Positions 1 through 9,664 of a DNA stretch of 64,000 bases are shown in pieces. Below the pieces are notes generated by a model. That model made no database searches and was not told the origin of the DNA. It saw only the letters and a program-made list of their open reading frames with translations. Location: contig NZ_JACIIV010000009.1 in NCBI RefSeq assembly GCF_014205635.1, positions 1-64,000 of the forward strand, given 5' to 3'. How positions within the stretch are numbered: the stretch's first letter is position 1; every line of letters begins with the position of its first letter. A program made the position numbers and the translations under genes. Source of the DNA: Polymorphobacter multimanifer. GTDB lineage: Bacteria > Pseudomonadota > Alphaproteobacteria > Sphingomonadales > Sphingomonadaceae.

Positions 1-65
1 GCTCTGCCCGCACCCAGGCGTTCACGCACTGGGCCGAGGTGACCGGCGTCGCAATGGCCGCATGA
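1..65 (+). CDS. 3' end of an unidentified gene (cut by window edge)
   Basis: Frame 3 is open from the left edge and ends at a TGA at 63-65 after about 20 codons (SARTQAFTHWAEVTGVAMAA). The stop overlaps the next ATG in an ATGA arrangement, as expected for a translationally coupled operon. The tail is too short to identify. Because sigma-like and FecR genes follow, it may belong to the same signalling operon, but that is only context. Confidence 0.4.
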   Translation, partial: SARTQAFTHWAEVTGVAMAA

Positions 66-283
66 TTACGCCCAATTCCGGCATCGCGTCTTTCCTCGCA
101 CCCGACCGCAGCAAGTTGACGGTGCCGCCCGAGGCCGTCCGCATCGTGTTCAGCCATTATCATTTCGATGGCGTGGCGCAGGTCGAGATCTCGCGGCGCA
201 TGGGCCTGTCGTTGAGCACGGTCGAAAAGCACATGGCCAAGGCCAATGCCCACCTCCTCCACCGCCTGCGGAACGTCCGATGA
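62..283 (+). CDS. Sigma-70 region 4-only (ECF/FecI-like) protein
   Basis: A 73-residue protein whose second half resembles region 4 of FecI-type ECF sigma factors: a helix-turn-helix with FDGVAQVEISRRMGLSLSTVEKHMAKA at about residues 36-58, which would contact the -35 element. Region 2, needed for -10 recognition and core binding, is absent, and a normal FecI is about 160-180 residues. Its ATG overlaps the upstream stop and its stop overlaps the fecR start (ATGA at both ends), so the short form looks like a complete coupled gene rather than an edge artefact. It could be a remnant sigma factor or a DNA-binding partner of another sigma subunit. Confidence 0.65.
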   Translation: MITPNSGIASFLAPDRSKLTVPPEAVRIVFSHYHFDGVAQVEISRRMGLSLSTVEKHMAKANAHLLHRLRNVR

Positions 284-1296
284 GCTGGCTTGGCGACAAT
301 CCCGATGAGGCCGCCGCCGCCTGGGATGCCCGGCTGCGCGGTGCCCGCACCACCGACGCCGATCACAAGGCATTCCAGGCATGGCTGCAGCAGGATTCCG
401 AGCATCAGCGCGCCTATGATCGGCTGCAATCCGCCCTACGCACGCTTCGTGCCCATGCCGATCTGCCCGAACTGAGCGCACTGCGCGATGAAGCACGGAA
501 CACCGTTCATGCAAGCAGGCGGCGCCGGATGGCGGGCGCGCTGGCGCTGGCGGCAGGCATTGCCGCGATCGTCACTGTTGGCGCGCTTCCGAAGCAGGAG
601 GCGGGGCTGGCTGTCGTTGCCGAACAGGTCGACGAGCAGATCTACGCCACCAGGCCGCACGAATGGACGCGGGTGACACTGGCCGACGGCTCGCTGGTGA
701 CGCTCGATGGCAACACGCGAATGGCAGTGCGGCTTGGTGAACATCGCCGGGATATCCGGCTGGTCGGCGGCCGTGCGCTGTTCAAGGTGGCGAAGGATCA
801 AGGTCGTCCGTTCGTGGTCAAGGCCGGCAACCGGACAATCACTGCCCTTGGCACGCTGTTCGACGTGCGCGTGACCCCCCGGGAACTGCGCGTGACGCTG
901 GCGGAAGGTTCGGTGGCCGTGCGCCCCGCGGCGGGCGGCCCGCGGCTGCCGCAACAGATACTGAAGCCGAGCCAGCAGCTCGTGGCGGTTGCCGGCAGCG
1001 CGACGCCGTTGCTGCGCAGTGTCGACATCCAGAACGCCCTTGCCTGGGCCGAGCGCCAGTTCTTCTTCGAGGATGAGCCGCTGGCAACTGCCGTCGAGGA
1101 GATCAACCGCAACGCCGACCTGCAGATCATCGTCGATCCGTCGGTTGCCGATCTGCGGATCAACGGCATGTTCCGGGTGAGCGACGAAACCGCCTTCATC
1201 GAAGCGCTCAAGCTGACCTTGCCGATCGAGGTTCGCCCCGATCGGCAGGGCCGGTTGATCATCACCCGCGCCGGCGCCAGGGTGGCCGCCATGTAG
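280..1296 (+). CDS. FecR-family anti-sigma factor / sensor
   Basis: A 338-residue inner-membrane regulator. The N-terminus has the DUF4880-type cytoplasmic segment (Trp and Arg-Leu pattern near residues 13-18) that contacts the sigma factor. A membrane segment follows a basic RRRR stretch at about residues 83-105. The periplasmic FecR domain lies at about 125-215 (EWTRVTLADGSLVTLDG start, then GGRALFKVAKD and TALGTLFDVR) and a C-terminal STN-like segment follows. In this family the periplasmic part receives a signal from the N-terminal domain of a TonB receptor; a receptor with an STN domain lies at 2763-5963. The ATG overlaps the stop of the sigma-like gene. Confidence 0.85.
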   Translation: MSWLGDNPDEAAAAWDARLRGARTTDADHKAFQAWLQQDSEHQRAYDRLQSALRTLRAHADLPELSALRDEARNTVHASRRRRMAGALALAAGIAAIVTVGALPKQEAGLAVVAEQVDEQIYATRPHEWTRVTLADGSLVTLDGNTRMAVRLGEHRRDIRLVGGRALFKVAKDQGRPFVVKAGNRTITALGTLFDVRVTPRELRVTLAEGSVAVRPAAGGPRLPQQILKPSQQLVAVAGSATPLLRSVDIQNALAWAERQFFFEDEPLATAVEEINRNADLQIIVDPSVADLRINGMFRVSDETAFIEALKLTLPIEVRPDRQGRLIITRAGARVAAM

Positions 1297-1357
1297 GCAA
1301 GGGGTATGCCGGCACCGCCATCCATCGATTTCACGCGCAAGACAAAGAGATGATTCC

Positions 1358-2668
1358 ATGCAGAAAACCCTGACCTATCTGGCACTCGCAGAGTGCATGC
1401 TGCCCGCCCCGCTAGCCGCACAGGCCGCCCCCGATGCCGGCCGGCTCAAGGCCGATGTCGAGAAGCTGGTGAGCTTCGGCACCCGCCATACGCTTTCGGA
1501 TGCGGAGCACCCCACCCGCGGCATCGGGGCAGCCCGCCGCTGGTACGCGAGCGAGATGCAGCGGATCGGTTCGGGCTGCGGCGGCTGCATCACCACCGAA
1601 TCGATCGAGCGGGTGTTCACCAACGATCGCACGCCCAAGGGTGCAAAGGTCGTCGATGTGCTCGGCATCCAGCGCGGCCGCGATCCGAACCGCGTCGTCA
1701 TCGTGCAAGGGCATATCGACAGCCGCGTGTCGGACGTGATGAACGCCACCGCCGATGCACCGGGTGCGAATGACGATGCGTCCGGTGTGGCGCTGGTGAT
1801 CGAAGCCGCACGGCTGCTGTCGAAGGAAAAGTTCGACGCGACGATCATCTACGCCGCCCTTTCCGGCGAGGAGCAGGGGCTGCTCGGCGGCACGCTGCTC
1901 GCCGAGACTGCCAAGGAGCGCGGCTGGGTGGTGAGTGCCGTGCTCAACAACGATATCGTCGGTGGCACGCGCGGCATGGCCGGGCAGCGCGTCACCGACC
2001 GGGTGCGGGTGTTCTCGGAAGGGCTGCGCACCTCGGAGACGCCGCAGGAGCAGCTGCTGCGCCGCGCCAATGGCGCCGAGGATGATGGCCCCAGCCGCGC
2101 CCTCGCCAAGGCAATCGACCATGTCGCCGGAGACATTCGCGGCGGCCTCGACGTGGTCATCGTCCGCCGGCCCGATCGCTTCGGCCGCGGTGGTGACCAT
2201 GAGCCTTTCCTGCGCCTCGGCTATCCGGCGGTGCGCTTCTCGGTCGGCATCGAGAATTACAACGAACAGCACCAGGACCTGCGCACCGAAAACGGCATCG
2301 AGTTCGGCGACACCGTCGACAAGATGGACTTTGCCTATCTGGCCAAGGTGACCGCGATCAACGTGGCCAGCATCCGCCGCCTGGCTGCCGCCCCGGCGGC
2401 ACCCGAGTCCGTAGCCCTGCAGGGCGCGCTCGGCAGCGACATCAAGGTGGTCTGGGCCCCGGTCGCCGGTGCCGCCGGCTACCGCGTGCATTGGCGGCGC
2501 AACGACACGCAGGACTGGCAGCAGAGCCGCGACGTGCCGGCGTCGGCCACCGAGACCGTGCTCAAGGACATGATCGTCGACGATACCTTTGTCGGCGTAT
2601 CGGCCCTGTCGGCGAGCGGTGCCGCCAGCATCGCCACCTTCGGTGGACGCGCCGTGCGTCGGCCCTGA
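1358..2668 (+). CDS. Exported M28-family metallopeptidase with C-terminal Fn3-like domain
   Basis: A 436-residue protein with a signal peptide ending near residue 21 (LAAQA). It carries the zinc-peptidase pattern of M28: QGHIDSR (His119), GANDDASG (Asp139/140), SGEEQG (Glu171/172), NNDIVGG (Asp199) and GGDHEPF (His281). The first zinc motif reads HID rather than the common HYD. The last 85 residues or so look like a fibronectin type III fold (VVWAPVAGAAGYRVHWR). It lies 61 bp after fecR and converges on an STN-type TonB receptor, which suggests a peptide-scavenging locus: the peptidase releases peptides and the receptor imports a product. The substrate is unknown. Confidence 0.85.
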   Translation: MQKTLTYLALAECMLPAPLAAQAAPDAGRLKADVEKLVSFGTRHTLSDAEHPTRGIGAARRWYASEMQRIGSGCGGCITTESIERVFTNDRTPKGAKVVDVLGIQRGRDPNRVVIVQGHIDSRVSDVMNATADAPGANDDASGVALVIEAARLLSKEKFDATIIYAALSGEEQGLLGGTLLAETAKERGWVVSAVLNNDIVGGTRGMAGQRVTDRVRVFSEGLRTSETPQEQLLRRANGAEDDGPSRALAKAIDHVAGDIRGGLDVVIVRRPDRFGRGGDHEPFLRLGYPAVRFSVGIENYNEQHQDLRTENGIEFGDTVDKMDFAYLAKVTAINVASIRRLAAAPAAPESVALQGALGSDIKVVWAPVAGAAGYRVHWRRNDTQDWQQSRDVPASATETVLKDMIVDDTFVGVSALSASGAASIATFGGRAVRRP

Positions 2669-2689
2669 CCCCGGCACATTGCCGACAGC

Positions 2690-2727
2690 AAAAAGGCCCG
2701 TGCCGGATATCCGGCACGGGCCTTTTT
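2690..2727. terminator. Bidirectional intrinsic terminator
   Basis: A perfect 38-bp palindrome: A5 then GGCCCGTGCCGGA, its inverse, and T5, centred on GATATC. It sits between the convergent peptidase (ends 2668) and TonB receptor (ends 2763), with a T-tract on either strand, so it can stop both transcripts. Confidence 0.9.
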
Positions 2728-2762
2728 CGCGGGATGGCCGGGCCTTGCACCCCGGCACATCG

Positions 2763-5700
2763 TCAGATCTTGAAGCGGAAACCCAGTCGGAAGCTGCGGC
2801 CGAGCAGGTCATAGATCGGCGAGGTGCCGAACGATGTGCCGCTCGAAGGGATCGGCGGCGGATCGCGATCGAACAAATTCTCCACCACCCCGAACACCGT
2901 GACCGTGCGCCCGGCAATCTTCACATCATAGTTCTGCGCCAGCTCGAAATACCAGACTGCAGGCACGCGGTTCGCCGTGGCCGGAATGCCGGTCCGGCTG
3001 GTTTCGGGCTGGTTGGTGATCGTGCCGCTGCCCAGATACCGCGTCGTCACCGTCGTGCGGCTGGCGCCCACCGAATAGGTGGTCGTCAGGAAGCCGCGCC
3101 ATTTCAGGCTGTTGAAGGTGCCCAGCGTCGGCGGCTGGCTGTCGCCCGGCAGGTTGGTCTCATCCCGAAGTCGCTGCGACACCAGCAGGCGCATGTTGAG
3201 CGCACCCGGCAGCTTGTCGGCAATGTCGCTCAGCTGCGCACGGTAGCTCAGCTCATAGTCGATCCCTTCCACGGCAACATTCTGCGCGTTGATGCCGCTC
3301 GTGAAGAGCGTCGCGCCGGCAAGACCGACCGCCCCCGGAACCGGCACGATCGACTGGCACGCCGCCGGATTGACCGGCCGGTTGAAGCCATAGCAAAGGT
3401 CGATCAGCAACTGGCCACCCACGCCGAAGATCGCATCCTGAATGTCGATCTTGTACCAGTCCACCGAGGCACTCAGGCCCGGCAACCAGCTCGGCTGATA
3501 GACGCCGCCCACAGTCCATGTGTCGGCGATTTCCGGCGTCAGGTTCGGGTTGCCGCCCGATAGCGTCACATTGGCAACCTGTGGACTGTTCGGCTGGCTG
3601 CGATCCTGGAACGCGTTGACGAACTGGCTGGCCGGCGCGAACAGGTCGTTGAGATTGGGCGCCCGGATATCGCGCGACCGGGTCCCGCGGAGCCGCAGGT
3701 CGCCGATGCCATAGGTTGCCCCCAGCTTCCAGGTCGTCACCGCACCGCTCGTCGAATAGTCGGTACGGCGGACGGCGCCATTGGCTTCGAGGCTGCCCAC
3801 CGGCGAATCATCGAGCAGCGGCACCAGCACTTCGCCGAAGAGTTCCTTCACATTGTAACCGGCACCACCGGGCTTGGGATTGCCCACGAACCAGCGCGAT
3901 GCCAGCGAGATATCGTCCGAGGTCGCAGTAAAGGATTCGGTGCGATACTCGAAGCCCGCCGCCACCGACACAGGCCCTGCCCAGGTCGAGAAGGGGTTGT
4001 ACTGGGCATCGATCAGCCAGACGTCCTGGTTGATGTCGAGGTCCTGCCGGGTGCGGAAACCGCTGTCCTCGCCGGTCACATAGGCGATCGAGCCCGCACT
4101 CGGCGATCCTTCACCGAACACGTTCATCGGCACGCAGCCATTGGTCGGGCTGGTGAGCGACGACCGGCAGATGGGCGTTCCGGCAGCAACGCCCGCCACG
4201 CCGCCGACCGCCGGGTTGCTGGTCACATCGGTGGCCTGGTTGAAGCGATCGATGATGATGTTGTTGTCGCGGGTGTACCAAACCTTGCTGTGCCCGCGCT
4301 GGTAATAGGCGCGCCACCGGCCGCTATCGAGGAACTTGCCCTCGAGTGCCAGCAGGATGCGGTCTTGCCGCCGGTTGTAGCCGGCCTCGCCGATATGCTC
4401 GCCGGGACGGTTGATCACATCGTAGAACAGCCGGTTCAGGCGGAAGGAGGTGACGCCATTGGCATCCATCGCCGCCTGGGTCTGCAGCGGGATGAAGGGG
4501 TTGTCCCGGGTGATGTTCACCCCCGCCGTGCCCTGCCTGTTGTAGACGGCGGACCAGTTGATGGTGTCGTTGCCGGCGTAGCTTGCCTCGAGAATGGCGG
4601 TGATATTGTCGGTCAGTTCATAGCTCAGCCGGCCATAGACGCTCCAATGGGTGTCGTCGGGCAGCAGCGCGCCGCGGATCGAGGCGGGCTCCACCGTGCC
4701 CCCGGCCTGGTTCTGCCCCTGCTGGATCGGGCCGAAGATGAACGACTGGATCGAGCCGCCCGGGCCGAAGGCGGTGCCCCGCAGCGGTCCGGCGTTGATG
4801 ACGCCCCCCGGCGTGCTGTTGAGCCCGGCATCGGTGCGCACGATCTGCCCGGCCTGGCCATTGGTTGCCGTCCAGGTCGGGTTGTCGAGCAGGCGCAAGC
4901 CCGGCTGGAACCAGTCGCGCGGCGCATCGAAGAAGTCGATCCGGTCGCCCTTGTAGTAGTTGCCGCTCAGCAGCACATGGCCACGGCCACCCGAGAAGGC
5001 CTTGCCATAGGCGAGGTCGCCACTGACAACCTGCCCGTCACCCCGGCTGGTGATGCCATAGTTGACCGTGCCCTTGAGCCCGGTGAACTTGGTATCGAGG
5101 ATGAAGTTGACGACACCGGCCACGGCGTCCGAGCCATAGGCCGCCGAAGCGCCTCCGGTGACGACATCGACCCGCTGGACAAGATTCTGCGGCAGCAGGT
5201 TGATGTCCACCGCGGGGAGCAACCCCGAGCCGACAACGCGGCGGCCATCGAGCAGCACCAGTGTGCGGTTCACGCCGAGCCCGCGGGCGCTGATCTGGTT
5301 GGCACCGCCGGTGGCATTGGCGAACAAGGTGGTCGATCGCGGCGAGTTGCCCTGCCCGATCGAGGGCAACTGGTTGATGTAATCGGCGATATTGGTCGGG
5401 TTGCGCTCGAGAATGTCCTGAGCCGATACGACCGTGGTCGGCACCGGCGCATTCGTCCCATCCCGAATGATTCGGGACCCGGTCACCACCATCTCCTGCA
5501 CCTCGGGGGCCGCCTCGGCCTCCGCCACCGGCGCAGCAACAGGCGGGCGGGCAGCAGGCGCCGGGGCAGCCTCGGCCGGCTGATAGGCGGCAGGCCGCAA
5601 GCCGACACGCTGGGGCTCGACCGGCCGCAGGGTGATGATCGAATCCCCCTCGGCCCGCAGTCCCGTACCCTGCAGCAGCAGGTCCAGCGCCGCGCCGGGG

Positions 5701-5963
5701 GCCATGTTGCCCTGCACCCCGCGCGAGCGCTTGCCCGCCACCAGAGCGCTCGAGAAGATGATCTCCTGGTTGGCCTGCCGGGCATAGGCGTTGAGGGCAT
5801 TTGCAAGCTCGTTGCTCGCGATGTCGAACTTGCGCACCTGCTGTGCCGCAACCGCCGGCGTGGCCACCAGTGCGACGGCCATCACCGCCAGCGAACTCAT
5901 CCCCAACGACTTGATCGCAACGGACTTCAACCCAAGCCCGTACAACCGACCCCCAATGCTCAT
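2763..5963 (-). CDS. TonB-dependent receptor with N-terminal STN signalling domain
   Basis: A 1066-residue outer-membrane receptor. The start at 5963 is chosen over in-frame codons up to 6047 because a GAGAGGGG ribosome site lies 7 nt upstream and a signal peptide begins there (to about ATPAVAA). The mature N-terminus is an STN domain at about residues 43-110 (VRKFDIASNELANALNAYARQ), then a Pro/Ala-rich linker, a plug (TGSRI...DILERNPTNIADYINQLPSIG) and a barrel of about 850 residues ending LGFRFKI. STN domains pass occupancy signals to FecR, fitting the fecR gene at 280-1296. The substrate is unknown; peptide or siderophore uptake is inference from the M28 neighbour. Confidence 0.88.
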   Translation of the reverse strand: MSIGGRLYGLGLKSVAIKSLGMSSLAVMAVALVATPAVAAQQVRKFDIASNELANALNAYARQANQEIIFSSALVAGKRSRGVQGNMAPGAALDLLLQGTGLRAEGDSIITLRPVEPQRVGLRPAAYQPAEAAPAPAARPPVAAPVAEAEAAPEVQEMVVTGSRIIRDGTNAPVPTTVVSAQDILERNPTNIADYINQLPSIGQGNSPRSTTLFANATGGANQISARGLGVNRTLVLLDGRRVVGSGLLPAVDINLLPQNLVQRVDVVTGGASAAYGSDAVAGVVNFILDTKFTGLKGTVNYGITSRGDGQVVSGDLAYGKAFSGGRGHVLLSGNYYKGDRIDFFDAPRDWFQPGLRLLDNPTWTATNGQAGQIVRTDAGLNSTPGGVINAGPLRGTAFGPGGSIQSFIFGPIQQGQNQAGGTVEPASIRGALLPDDTHWSVYGRLSYELTDNITAILEASYAGNDTINWSAVYNRQGTAGVNITRDNPFIPLQTQAAMDANGVTSFRLNRLFYDVINRPGEHIGEAGYNRRQDRILLALEGKFLDSGRWRAYYQRGHSKVWYTRDNNIIIDRFNQATDVTSNPAVGGVAGVAAGTPICRSSLTSPTNGCVPMNVFGEGSPSAGSIAYVTGEDSGFRTRQDLDINQDVWLIDAQYNPFSTWAGPVSVAAGFEYRTESFTATSDDISLASRWFVGNPKPGGAGYNVKELFGEVLVPLLDDSPVGSLEANGAVRRTDYSTSGAVTTWKLGATYGIGDLRLRGTRSRDIRAPNLNDLFAPASQFVNAFQDRSQPNSPQVANVTLSGGNPNLTPEIADTWTVGGVYQPSWLPGLSASVDWYKIDIQDAIFGVGGQLLIDLCYGFNRPVNPAACQSIVPVPGAVGLAGATLFTSGINAQNVAVEGIDYELSYRAQLSDIADKLPGALNMRLLVSQRLRDETNLPGDSQPPTLGTFNSLKWRGFLTTTYSVGASRTTVTTRYLGSGTITNQPETSRTGIPATANRVPAVWYFELAQNYDVKIAGRTVTVFGVVENLFDRDPPPIPSSGTSFGTSPIYDLLGRSFRLGFRFKI

Positions 5964-6153
5964 CAATTGCCCCTCTCTGCCGGCAAAATGCCGTACCCGC
6001 CCTTTCAGACGCAGATCATTTCCGATCCCGCCAAAAAAACGTAACAAAGTGCGGCAGGGCCGATATCAGCGGTGCGTGCTGCGCCCTGGCGATCGCAGGA
6101 AAATCATCCAGTCCCATCGTGGAAAAGAGCCGCGGGAACACAGTCGCAGAAAC

Positions 6154-6180
6154 AGCGCCGGCGACCGGGTCGCCAGCGCT
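6154..6180 (-). terminator. Probable terminator of the photosynthesis superoperon
   Basis: A GC-rich hairpin (AGCGCTGGCGAC, loop, GTCGCCGGCGCT on the minus strand, one bulge) begins 26 nt after the hemA stop and is followed by TGTTTCTG. It is the first good stem-loop after the long minus-strand operon. The rest of 5964-6206 holds no gene I can support; it should contain the receptor promoter, but no convincing -35/-10 pair was seen. Confidence 0.5.
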
Positions 6181-6206
6181 TGAGCTTCGCCTGCTGAGGG
6201 TCCGTG

Positions 6207-7427
6207 CTAGGCGGCGGCTTCGACCCTGTGGAGCGCGCACTGGCCCCAGATGTCCGACAGCGCCTTCACCAGCCGATCGATGTCATCGTCCGAATGCACC
6301 GGCGACGGCGTGATCCGCAGCCGCTCGGTGCCCACCGGCACGGTCGGATAATTGATCGGCTGCACGTAGATGCCGTGATGCTCCATCAGCCAGTCGGAGA
6401 TCATCTTGGCCTTCTTGGCGTCTCCCACCATCACCGGAATGATGTGGCTCGGGTTTTCCAGCTGCGGGATACCCATGGCGCGAAGCGCTGCACGGACCTT
6501 GGCCACCCGCTCCTGCTGGCGCTTGCGCTCGAACGGGCTCGCCTTCAGGTGCCGGACACTGGCCAGGGCACCGGCAGCGATCGCCGGCGGCAGTGCAGTG
6601 GTGAAGATGAAGCCGCTGGCGAAGCTGCGCACGAAATCGCACAGCGCCTTGGAGGCAGCGATATAACCGCCCACCACGCCATAGGCCTTGGCCAGCGTGC
6701 CCTCGATCACCGTCAGCCGGTCCATCAACCCTTCGCGCTCGGCGACGCCGCCGCCGCGCGGGCCATACATGCCCACGGCATGGACTTCATCGATATAGGT
6801 CATGGCGCCATGCTTCTCGGCAACTTCGATGATCTCCTTGATCGGCGCAATGTCGCCGTCCATCGAATAGACGCTCTCGAAGGCCACCAGCTTCGGCCGG
6901 CCCGGCTCGATACCGCTGAGCAGCCGGTCGAGATCCGCGGCGTCATTGTGCTTGAAGCGCAGGCATTCGGCGCGGCTGTGGCGAATGCCTTCGATCATCG
7001 AGGCATGGTTGAGCGAATCGGAAAGCACCACGCAATTGGGGAGCTTCGAGGCGAGCGTGGAAAGCGCTGCCCAATTGGACACATAGCCCGAGGTGAACAG
7101 CAGCGCATCTTCCTTGCCGTGCAGGTCGGCGAGCTCGCGCTCCAGCTGACGGTGCACATGCATGGTGCCTGAAATATTTCGTGTGCCGCCGGCACCCGCA
7201 CCGGAACGATCAAGTTCCTCATGAATTGCGCTGATGACATCGGGGTGCTGCCCCATGCCGAGATAATCGTTCGAGCACCAGACGGTCACCTCCTGGGTGC
7301 CCTCGTCGGTAAAGCGGGTCGCGCGCGGATAAGCGCCCTTCTGCCGCTGCAGCTCCGCGAACACGCGGTAGTTGCCTTTTTCCTTCAAGCCATCGAGCGC
7401 GGCCTGGAAGTGCGCTTCATAGTCCAT
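6207..7427 (-). CDS. hemA: 5-aminolevulinate synthase
   Basis: A 406-residue cytosolic PLP enzyme condensing glycine with succinyl-CoA to 5-aminolevulinate, the first step of tetrapyrrole synthesis in Alphaproteobacteria (C4 route). It opens [23 protein letters not shown], typical of ALAS. The start at 7427 has a GGGGAG site just upstream; the longer open frame before it reads out of puhE. It shows the active-site blocks [21 protein letters not shown] and GTLAKAYG with the PLP lysine near residue 247. It is the last gene of the bchF-hemA superoperon, 17 bp after puhE, so precursor supply would be co-expressed with bacteriochlorophyll enzymes. A second housekeeping copy elsewhere is possible. 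Confidence 0.95.
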   Translation of the reverse strand: MDYEAHFQAALDGLKEKGNYRVFAELQRQKGAYPRATRFTDEGTQEVTVWCSNDYLGMGQHPDVISAIHEELDRSGAGAGGTRNISGTMHVHRQLERELADLHGKEDALLFTSGYVSNWAALSTLASKLPNCVVLSDSLNHASMIEGIRHSRAECLRFKHNDAADLDRLLSGIEPGRPKLVAFESVYSMDGDIAPIKEIIEVAEKHGAMTYIDEVHAVGMYGPRGGGVAEREGLMDRLTVIEGTLAKAYGVVGGYIAASKALCDFVRSFASGFIFTTALPPAIAAGALASVRHLKASPFERKRQQERVAKVRAALRAMGIPQLENPSHIIPVMVGDAKKAKMISDWLMEHHGIYVQPINYPTVPVGTERLRITPSPVHSDDDIDRLVKALSDIWGQCALHRVEAAA

Positions 7428-7444
7428 CAGAATCTCCCCGAGAC

Positions 7445-8275
7445 TTATTGCCGCACCGTATCCAAGGCCGCAAGTGTCGATTGTTGATGTTTTGTTGTCT
7501 GTTGTGCTGAAAGTTTCGCTCCGTGTCGATTGCGCATCGCCCAACGGAACAGCGAGGTATCCTGCCAGGGCACCACCAGAAAGCCATGCTCGATGAACGC
7601 CAGAACCACCAGCGCGAAGGCCAGCGCATAGCCTGTGGCAAGCCCCGAGGGCGCCGTAAGTGCTGCATTCCCCAGCCATGCCGCCACAACGGCGATCGCC
7701 ACGAGGCTGGCAACAAAGAACCAGCTGGCCGGCGCCACCCGGAAGTAGCTCGCCATGTATCGCATCCTATCGGGCATCATTTCGAGGCTCAGATGGGGCA
7801 CGCCGGCAAAGATGTTAAGCTTGGCAGATAGTCGCATGACGAAGAGCAGGAGAAAAGTGAGCGTTGCCGTCTGGTTCGGCTGGCCCCAGGTGGCCCCCGC
7901 CATCACCAGCACAGTGGCGAACATCGCCACCTCATGATGGATCAGCGTGCCGGCGGCCAGCCGGAAGCGCCGCCAGCCCCGCGCATCGGGCGGACATGGC
8001 GCGCGGTTGGGACCCGTCACGAAACCCATCAGGAAGCTCATCTCGTGCCAGCCCCACAGCACCAGCGCCGAGGCAAAGGCGACATAGGCCGCACCATCGC
8101 CCACCATCGGTGCGGTCATGATGATGGCGCCCATCGCAAAGCCGCTCACCACCGTCGCCGCGACAATGCTCACCGGCCAGGTCGTGCTCGGCAGCCGGTC
8201 GAGCCACAGCACGAGCCCGGTCGAGGTAAACCACAACAGGGTCGCAAAAAGCAAAGGCAACAGGAGCGCCGTCAT
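7445..8275 (-). CDS. puhE: Photosynthetic complex assembly protein PuhE
   Basis: A 276-residue integral membrane protein with about seven or eight hydrophobic helices. The family ('putative photosynthetic complex assembly protein 2') is found only in phototrophic purple bacteria and sits between acsF and hemA, as here. Recognisable stretches are [21 protein letters not shown] and [16 protein letters not shown]. The start at 8275 (MTALLLP) is 16 nt past the acsF stop; the in-frame extension back to 8365 lies inside acsF and is not hydrophobic. PuhE affects reaction-centre and bacteriochlorophyll accumulation in Rhodobacter; its mechanism is not known. Confidence 0.92.
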   Translation of the reverse strand: MTALLLPLLFATLLWFTSTGLVLWLDRLPSTTWPVSIVAATVVSGFAMGAIIMTAPMVGDGAAYVAFASALVLWGWHEMSFLMGFVTGPNRAPCPPDARGWRRFRLAAGTLIHHEVAMFATVLVMAGATWGQPNQTATLTFLLLFVMRLSAKLNIFAGVPHLSLEMMPDRMRYMASYFRVAPASWFFVASLVAIAVVAAWLGNAALTAPSGLATGYALAFALVVLAFIEHGFLVVPWQDTSLFRWAMRNRHGAKLSAQQTTKHQQSTLAALDTVRQ

Positions 8276-8291
8276 CGGACCAGCCGGCGCG

Positions 8292-9371
8292 TTACCAGGC
8301 CGGCTGCAGGCGAATGGTGGCCGGCAGTTCGGATGTTTGCGTCGGCTGCAGATAGAGCTTTGCAAAGGTGAGTGCCGCGCGGGCGGAGAGCATGCCCCGC
8401 TTCAGCTTGGCGCCAAGGCCGGACTCTTCGCGGGTGGCGTCGATCGCGGCAGAAATCGTCCGCATCTCCTCGAGCAATTCGCGGAACCGCGGCGCATCGG
8501 CATCGATGCTCACCGGAAAGACCTGCCTGGTGATCTCGGTGGTGATGCGGAACACGGTGAAATCATACTCGCTGATGTCGATGCCCAGCGCCTCGTGCAG
8601 CACCGGCCGGTTGTGGTCGCGCACATACATCGTCGCGTACACCGCCACCAGGAAGAAACGGATCCACAGCTTGTTGAGCCCGGTCAACAGCTTGGGGTCG
8701 GCGCGCATCAGCAGCGCAAAGCCCTCGCCATGGCGAAACTCGTCGTTGCACCATTGCTCGAACCATTTGAAGATCGGGTGGAAGCGCTTGTCCGGATTGC
8801 GTGCCAGATGGCGGTAGATGGTGATGTAGCGTGCATAGCCGATTTTCTCGGACAGATAGGTCGCGTAGAAAATGAACTTCGGCTTGAAGTAGGTGTATTT
8901 CTTGGCCTTCGTCAGGAACGCCAGGTCGATACCGATGCCGGCATCCTTCAGGCTGTCGTTGATGAAGCCGGCATGACGCGATTCGTCGCGCGCCAGCAGC
9001 TTGAACAGCTGCTTGGCGTCGGGGTTCTTCACCCGCTTGGCGATCTCGGCATAAAGGATGCAGCCCGAGAACTCGGACGTCATCGACGAGACGAGGAAGT
9101 CGGTGAACTCGCGGCGCAGCTCAGGCTCGAGATTCTCGATCACCCCGTCGAATTCCGGCGTGCGCTTGAAGTGCCGCTTGTTGCCATCGGCCTTCATCTC
9201 GTCGATCAGCGCGTCCCATTCGGCACGCACCGGCGTCACGTCGATCCGGTCCATCGCCTCGAAATCGGTCGTGTAGAATCGCGGCGACAGCACCGTGTCC
9301 TGCGTCGCCATCGCGACCGCATCTTCCTGCGTCACCGGACCGGACGGGCTGATCTTCGTGTGTGCGTTCAT
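8292..9371 (-). CDS. acsF: Aerobic Mg-protoporphyrin IX monomethyl ester cyclase
   Basis: A 359-residue diiron oxygenase that closes the isocyclic (E) ring of Mg-protoporphyrin IX monomethyl ester to give divinyl protochlorophyllide, using O2. Two carboxylate/histidine iron-ligand motifs are visible: [10 protein letters not shown] and [10 protein letters not shown], plus [12 protein letters not shown] for the first ligand helix. Using AcsF rather than the anaerobic radical-SAM BchE marks an organism that makes bacteriochlorophyll in air. The start at 9371 (MNAHTKIS) overlaps the preceding small gene's stop (ATGA), so it is translationally coupled. Confidence 0.96.
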   Translation of the reverse strand: MNAHTKISPSGPVTQEDAVAMATQDTVLSPRFYTTDFEAMDRIDVTPVRAEWDALIDEMKADGNKRHFKRTPEFDGVIENLEPELRREFTDFLVSSMTSEFSGCILYAEIAKRVKNPDAKQLFKLLARDESRHAGFINDSLKDAGIGIDLAFLTKAKKYTYFKPKFIFYATYLSEKIGYARYITIYRHLARNPDKRFHPIFKWFEQWCNDEFRHGEGFALLMRADPKLLTGLNKLWIRFFLVAVYATMYVRDHNRPVLHEALGIDISEYDFTVFRITTEITRQVFPVSIDADAPRFRELLEEMRTISAAIDATREESGLGAKLKRGMLSARAALTFAKLYLQPTQTSELPATIRLQPAW

Positions 9372-9664
9372 CGGGGCTTCTCCGACGTGAAGGTTATCTC
9401 GTAAAGCTCGGTGATGTCGAACTGGGCGCGCAACTTCGTCCACATGCGCTCCAGCGTGCCGGCCCTGCGCACCGTCGCCGTGCGGCGCAGCGTCAGTTCG
9501 CCGCCGAAGGGCAGGGTCACCGGCGCGCCATGCACGAGCACCCGGTCCCCCGGCCCGATCGGCACATTGCCATCGAGCTCGACATGCGCGTGCAACTCAT
9601 ACGCCGTGTGCGCCACCGAAATCGTGCAACCCGTCTCGAAGCTCTGGCCACCGAACAGCGCCAT
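9368..9664 (-). CDS. Small protein of unknown function between puhC and acsF
   Basis: A 98-residue soluble protein starting [12 protein letters not shown]. It overlaps puhC upstream and acsF downstream, each by ATGA, so it is a real member of the superoperon. The middle ([25 protein letters not shown]) reads as a small beta-fold and the C-terminus ([21 protein letters not shown]) as a helix followed by a strand. No signal peptide, membrane helix or cofactor motif is seen. Many sphingomonad photosynthesis clusters have a hypothetical gene in this slot. Position suggests a part in PuhC-dependent assembly or in AcsF function; that is inference. Confidence 0.8.
   Translation of the reverse strand: MALFGGQSFETGCTISVAHTAYELHAHVELDGNVPIGPGDRVLVHGAPVTLPFGGELTLRRTATVRRAGTLERMWTKLRAQFDITELYEITFTSEKPR

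Noticed and set aside
4290-6044. A 584-codon plus-strand frame opposite the STN TonB receptor
   Set aside because: Composition is that of an antisense shadow; the receptor on the minus strand has signal peptide, STN, plug and barrel motifs.
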